From: Daucus carota subsp. sativus
Lineage: Eukaryota; Streptophyta; Magnoliopsida; Apiales; Apiaceae
Length of the DNA stretch: 64,000 nt
Assembly: GCF_001625215.2 (NCBI RefSeq)
Contig: NC_030387.2
Coordinates: 31,581,606-31,645,605, forward strand
Direction of reading: 5' to 3'
Of this stretch, positions 57,758 to 64,000 are shown in pieces (the first letter of the stretch is position 1; each line of letters begins with the position of its first letter). The notes beneath the pieces were generated by a model. That model made no database searches. It was not told where the DNA came from and saw nothing but the letters and a program-made list of their open reading frames with translations. Both the position numbers and the translations under genes were made by a program.

Positions 57758-59081
57758 ACATTGATCATGTTCAAACAATGTAATTTGTACCCTGCTAGCA
57801 AAACATCTACATCACTCCGTTTCTTACAAATTCACATTTCTGTTACATCTCTATTGAGGGGTGACAAGAGGTGTCAACGTTATGTCATAACGTGACAAAA
57901 CACTTTTGTTAACACTCTTGTTGAAATGACATGATTCTCCACTTGAGATGTCAAAAATTTACATTACATAAAATAGAATCCAATTTTATTTTCTGGACTC
58001 AATATATTAGGTGAAGTTGACATCCAAGAATGCCGATCATTCATGAATTCTTCTGGAAAAAAAAATACTAAATGTCATGTGCAAGGATATGACATAAAAA
58101 TATTATATTTGATTATGTGGCAAAGTCACACCTCTTCAACAATCTCATCAGAGATACATTTATCCGGTCATTTCACACCGCAAATATTGTTGTGATCTGG
58201 TTATGTGGCAAAATTGACACCTCTTCGAGGATCTCACTAAAAATGCACTTATGATCACTGCACACAGCAGATGTTGACCGCAATCATCTTACATCTATTA
58301 TGTACAGACACGAAGCAACTCGTACTTTTTCCCTTCATGTCTGAGGAAAGAGACATGCTGTAATATGTCTTGGCTGTTGAGAAACTATTTGGGATCGTAA
58401 AATAACTTGATGTTCACTTATAAAGAGACATATGCAGAAATCATTATGTAATTTATTAAATATATGGTACTAGGATCCTAACCATAACATTTATATGTGT
58501 GTTATGTTTATTTGAATAGAATGCGTAGAGAATTGAAATGGAAATTTAAGAATAAGTTTTGTGAGAAAAAAAAGAATGTAAAAGAAGATGATGACTAAAT
58601 ATGAGTGAGTCAAAATTTCCTATCATAAAAATTATAGATTTTTATAACAAAAGTTGCCGGCAAATATGATATTTAAATAAAATGATCATTCCTTCTCGAA
58701 TACGTGGATTATATTTCTGATTCAAATATTCAAGTTCGTTCGAACTTGCATTACACGCATATTTTGAATATTAAGAATTTGTGGACAACACAGGTATTGG
58801 GAGGCAAATTACGGCTTATAAGTAAAGGCCAACTAGGACAGTGAACTGGCCTTGCTAGGTTTGGGGAATATGAAAAAGAAAAACTAGTTCACCATTTTAA
58901 AATTATCTGTCTGACTAGTACTTTAACGAATATCAAATGACAAAAGCTTTTCTAGCCACCATTCATAAGAGAGAACCTGAGTAGACAAAATCCAAAACCT
59001 TTAATATAATCCGACACTAGGCAATGCAAAAGAGTTACTACTCGGTCTCAGAGGGTCCTAATTGATGCCAAACTTAACTAC
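57758..59081. other. Spacer downstream of RPS9
   Basis: No gene recognised. Two imperfect units of about 85 bp (GTTATGTGGCAAA...CACCTCTTC...ATCTCA...) sit near 58113 and 58198. Sequence at 58500-58640 shares motifs with the MITE at 12078. The last 90 bases are the likely RPS9 3' UTR. Confidence 0.45.
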
Positions 59082-61109
<2,028 letters not shown>

Positions 61110-61162
61110 GGCTACTGTATCGGCGCTGCCGTCTCAACTGTGAGCAACTTCAAAATGCACTC

Positions 61163-61295
61163 AAACCCTAGAAACCACCTTTTTATGTTCTCAATATATT
61201 TATTATTGATCGTGTAAACCCTATATTATATGGACCGGCCTGCGGCTGCCTTCAAACAGAAAAGGCCCAAACCATTCGGCGAAGAAAAAGCCCAG
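61163..61295 (-). promoter_or_regulatory. RPS9 promoter: telo-boxes and site II elements
   Basis: Two AAACCCTA telo-boxes (61163-61170 and 61216-61223) lie upstream of the start. Further upstream are GGCCCA (61265-61270) and AGCCCA (61290-61295), which read TGGGCC and TGGGCT on the gene strand. This pairing of telo-box and TCP-bound site II is the known signature of plant ribosomal protein promoters. Confidence 0.8.
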
Positions 61296-61543
61296 ATCCC
61301 TTCACCCTTAACATTTCCTATTTTCTAGAGCAAAAATATGAATTTAAAAAAAAATCATAAAAAATAGTCAAAAATATATTTTAATTGTTTGATCAAAATA
61401 TATAAAAATACTCTGTAGAAAAAATCAAGATTATATTCAGACATAGAGAGCATTTATACATTAGGCTCGACAATTCCAATTATAAATTTTTTTAAGTATA
61501 GTGAAAGTAGATAAAAAAGAAGTTATAAATAATAATTATAAAT

Positions 61544-62092
61544 AGAGTAAAGTGCCTTTTGTGTACCTACACTTTAAGTGAGACACCACTTGCAATACTG
61601 CACTTCTAAAACCACCACATGCAATATCGTGGTTTATAACCCGATACAATTTATGCAGTCTCGTCTATAATTCTTAACGCCGTAACAAGTAAAGGGATAT
61701 ATGTGTAATTTCAGCTCTGTAACAGCTTTTTTGTGCTTTTTTTGCTATTTAACGAAGCTGTAACTCCCCAAATCATTCTACAGTCTCACACAACTCTAAT
61801 TTTCCCGCCTTTGTCTCATATGCTAGTTGGAAAATTAAGGTTGTGTGAGGCTATAGAATGATCTGGGGGTTTGCAATTTTGTTAAATAGCAAAAGGAAGT
61901 ACAAAAGAGTCAATACAGAGGTGAAATTATACAAATATTCTTTTATTTGTTGACGACGTTAAAAATTATAGACGGGACCGCATAAATTATATCGGGTTAT
62001 GAACTATGATATTGCATGTGGTGGTTTTAAAAGCGCAGTATTACAAGTGGTGTCTCGCTTAAATTTCTAGATACACAAAATGCACTTTATTC
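61544..62092. mobile_element. Full-length foldback element, probable Mutator-like
   Basis: The 549 bp forms one imperfect inverted repeat. The ends (A)GAGTAAAGTGC and GCACTTTATTC pair, as do AAGTGAGACACCACTTG with CAAGTGGTGTCTCGCTT, and ACCACCACATGCAATATC with GATATTGCATGTGGTGGT. The central GATCATTCTACAGTCTCACAC-like stretch pairs across the middle. TTATAAAT flanks both sides (61536-61543, 62093-62100). Confidence 0.8.
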
Positions 62093-62100
62093 TTATAAAT

Positions 62101-63231
62101 AATATATAAAAAACCACAATCATGCACGTATTTATTATTTGGTAGAAGTATAAATTTTTTGAATTACATGCACGTACTTATTATTTTCTTCATACATATC
62201 ATGTTTTGCTCTTGTTTTTTTAACAATACTTTCCCAAAATGAGGATTTCTATCGTTCGAGATCATATTATTTGTTCGATAATATCTTGTACTATTCTGAT
62301 TGATCGTGTCCTCTCAATTATTTATATTTTATTAAATCTAATTTAAAATTTCAAGAATTTCTCATATGATAGATTAAATTATATACACATAATAATAGGT
62401 TAGATCATAATCTTCTTATCAAAATTGTGGAGGGCGTGCTAACATGCTTCTGGATATATACTACTTGAAATTTTGAATTAGGATACGGAATGATGAAGGG
62501 GAGCCAGTTGTTTAATTTGAGAATTATGGAGAGTGGTAGGATAGAGTTCTGACATATACAGATAATGCATAATAAAAAAGAGGACCACAACAATTTGTAA
62601 TTACGAAAAGGAGGAGTAATTGTTGATTTGTAGTAATCCTTTTGTATGTTTTGGGTTGAAATGTGGTCCTCAATTGCATTCCCTTTCCAACTAATTTTCC
62701 CTTTATACGTTTTTTCGCATGCTTTAATCAGTTTTTTTACTAAAAAGTTAAGCCCTCAAAAGTTTCTCGTTTCTTCGATTCCGCTCACATTGCTATCACA
62801 CTCTCTTAATGTGGCTGGGTGATAGGATTGTATGAAGGATTGTGTAGCTTATCAATTGTACTACTCTCGTATGGTACTTTTCTAAATATATATATGGGGT
62901 CAACCTTCGTGTATCAATTTTTTACCTCTAATTTTTCTTTGTCGACACATTTGTATTCAGTGGGTGCTGTTGTGATGACCAAAATCAGAATAGAAAACAT
63001 GAAATTAAGAGCTTCATCAGTTAATTAGAGATTGATCATTGATGAGAAGAATTAATTGAGGCAATAACTATAAATATCTAAATGTATTGGCTACATTTAT
63101 CAATTATATTTATATCTAAGCACTTATTCGTATCAGTTATATTTATATTATTATTTTATTAAATTCAATGCATGCAATTGTCTATAATGAAGTTCAATAT
63201 CGTTTGCAACTCTCTGTGAACCGCTGAGCCT
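62101..63231. other. AT-rich spacer
   Basis: No gene or bounded element recognised. Confidence 0.5.
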
Positions 63232-63396
63232 ACTCTCTTTTTTAACGTAGGAACCCGTAGTCGCAGCCGCTACCCTTCGGACAGCCTCTGATCAGGAGGC
63301 ATAATCACAATTTCGGCTCTTTTTGGGAGTCGAATCCGTGACCAAAAAGATACATGTCCCCTATTTTAACCAGCTGTACCAACCTTTGCGGGCCTC
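63232..63396 (-). mobile_element. tRNA-derived SINE
   Basis: On the minus strand it opens GAGGCCCGCAAAGG, then has a full A box (TGGTACAGCTGG) and a B box (GGATTCGACTCC) about 40 bases apart, the RNA polymerase III promoter of tRNA-type SINEs. A tRNA-unrelated body follows, ending near AAAAAAGAG. No target duplication was certain. Confidence 0.75.
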
Positions 63397-64000
63397 TTAG
63401 CTCAACTTATTTTGGAAAACAATTTTACTTTTAGAAAATACATAATATCGTATTTTTGTCAAAAATAACTAGCTAAGACATGTTTAACACCACTGCCTAT
63501 CTTTCTAAAAAACTATATGTTGAGACATTTTAGTCGAAATTTCTGAATTAATACATCTGCATATGCCATATGCAATCAAAGTATATGTTTTGACAATGAA
63601 ACTGTTTTGGGTGTTGGTGCAGAGATTATTTGTAACATGAAAGGGAAAAAAACGTTAAATGAATGATGATATTGTAGCGCAAGGTTCAACCATCAGTCGG
63701 AAAAATATCGTTGATACTATGTTCTGACTTACGATTGTCAGGATCGGACCCAACTGTTTAATAGTCTTAGGACAATACAGCTTACACGTATATTTTGATT
63801 TGATCAAGTATCCAATGTTTCTGGGGTCTAGTGTAATTTCCTGTGCGTATTCGCGACTCGAAAACTGTTGGAACTGATGGTTCAACTGGAAACGAATCTG
63901 TTTCCCCGTCGGCAACTACCATCCAAACAGACTACAACTTAGAAGCAGATGCATACCATCGGCTATGAGCTTAAAAACATGCTTGTTGCTCAACGAACCA
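63397..64000. other. Right-edge spacer
   Basis: The region 63840-63968 has more even base composition and is open on the plus strand to a TGA (…TIQTDYNLEADAYHRL), and 63655-63915 is open on the minus strand. Either could be a gene edge, but I recognise no family. Confidence 0.3.

Noticed and set aside
63655..63915. 86-codon minus-strand frame at the right edge
   Set aside because: No recognised family, and the plus strand of the same region is also open; too weak to call.

Overview
This window is nuclear DNA from a flowering plant, most likely a eudicot: genes are split by AT-rich GT-AG introns, there is no bacterial-style operon structure, the proteins are plant families (plant VDAC, PL1 pectate lyase, LRR receptor kinase, class I HD-Zip, plant alpha-tubulin), and the space between genes is filled with plant transposable elements. 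I cannot name the species from the sequence.

Layout. 1-1773 holds the first three exons of an RCL1-like RNA 3'-phosphate cyclase-like gene on the minus strand (its 3' part lies outside the window). 4017-7413 is a complete six-exon VDAC/porin gene on the minus strand. 8745-10963 is a four-exon secreted pectate lyase (+). 13224-15190 is a two-exon LRR receptor-like kinase of the MIK2-like type (+). 15457-17707 is a 5'-truncated LINE. 17774-19928 is a Helitron that looks like a head-to-tail dimer. 20794-33562 is a complete Ty3/gypsy Tat-lineage (Retand-like) LTR retrotransposon on the minus strand, with an ATACG target duplication, apparently identical 803-bp LTRs, an uninterrupted 1924-residue gag-pol and a spliced antisense gene between pol and the 3' LTR. 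33896-39697 is a second complete LTR element (CCCTA target duplication, apparently identical 1131-bp LTRs) that codes only for gag. 40331-41499 is an HD-Zip I transcription factor of the ATHB3/ATHB20 type (-). 45692-47286 reads as a solo LTR full of small palindromes. 49691-50893 is an intronless myristoylation-type glutaredoxin-domain protein (+). 54686-56365 is alpha-tubulin (+). 59082-61109 is 40S ribosomal protein S9 (-) with a telo-box/site II promoter. MITEs with clear target duplications (Mutator-like, Stowaway, Tourist/Harbinger-like, hAT) and one SINE fill many of the gaps.

The host genes are unrelated housekeeping, cell-wall and signalling genes and do not form a pathway. The notable biology is in the mobile DNA. 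The Tat element appears to carry two opposed transcription units: gag-pol driven from the right LTR, and a 784-residue spliced antisense gene with its own TATA box. They converge on a tandem array of hairpin-forming repeats. Exon coordinates were worked out by hand from splice consensus, reading frame and family similarity. LTR identity and target duplications were read by eye.
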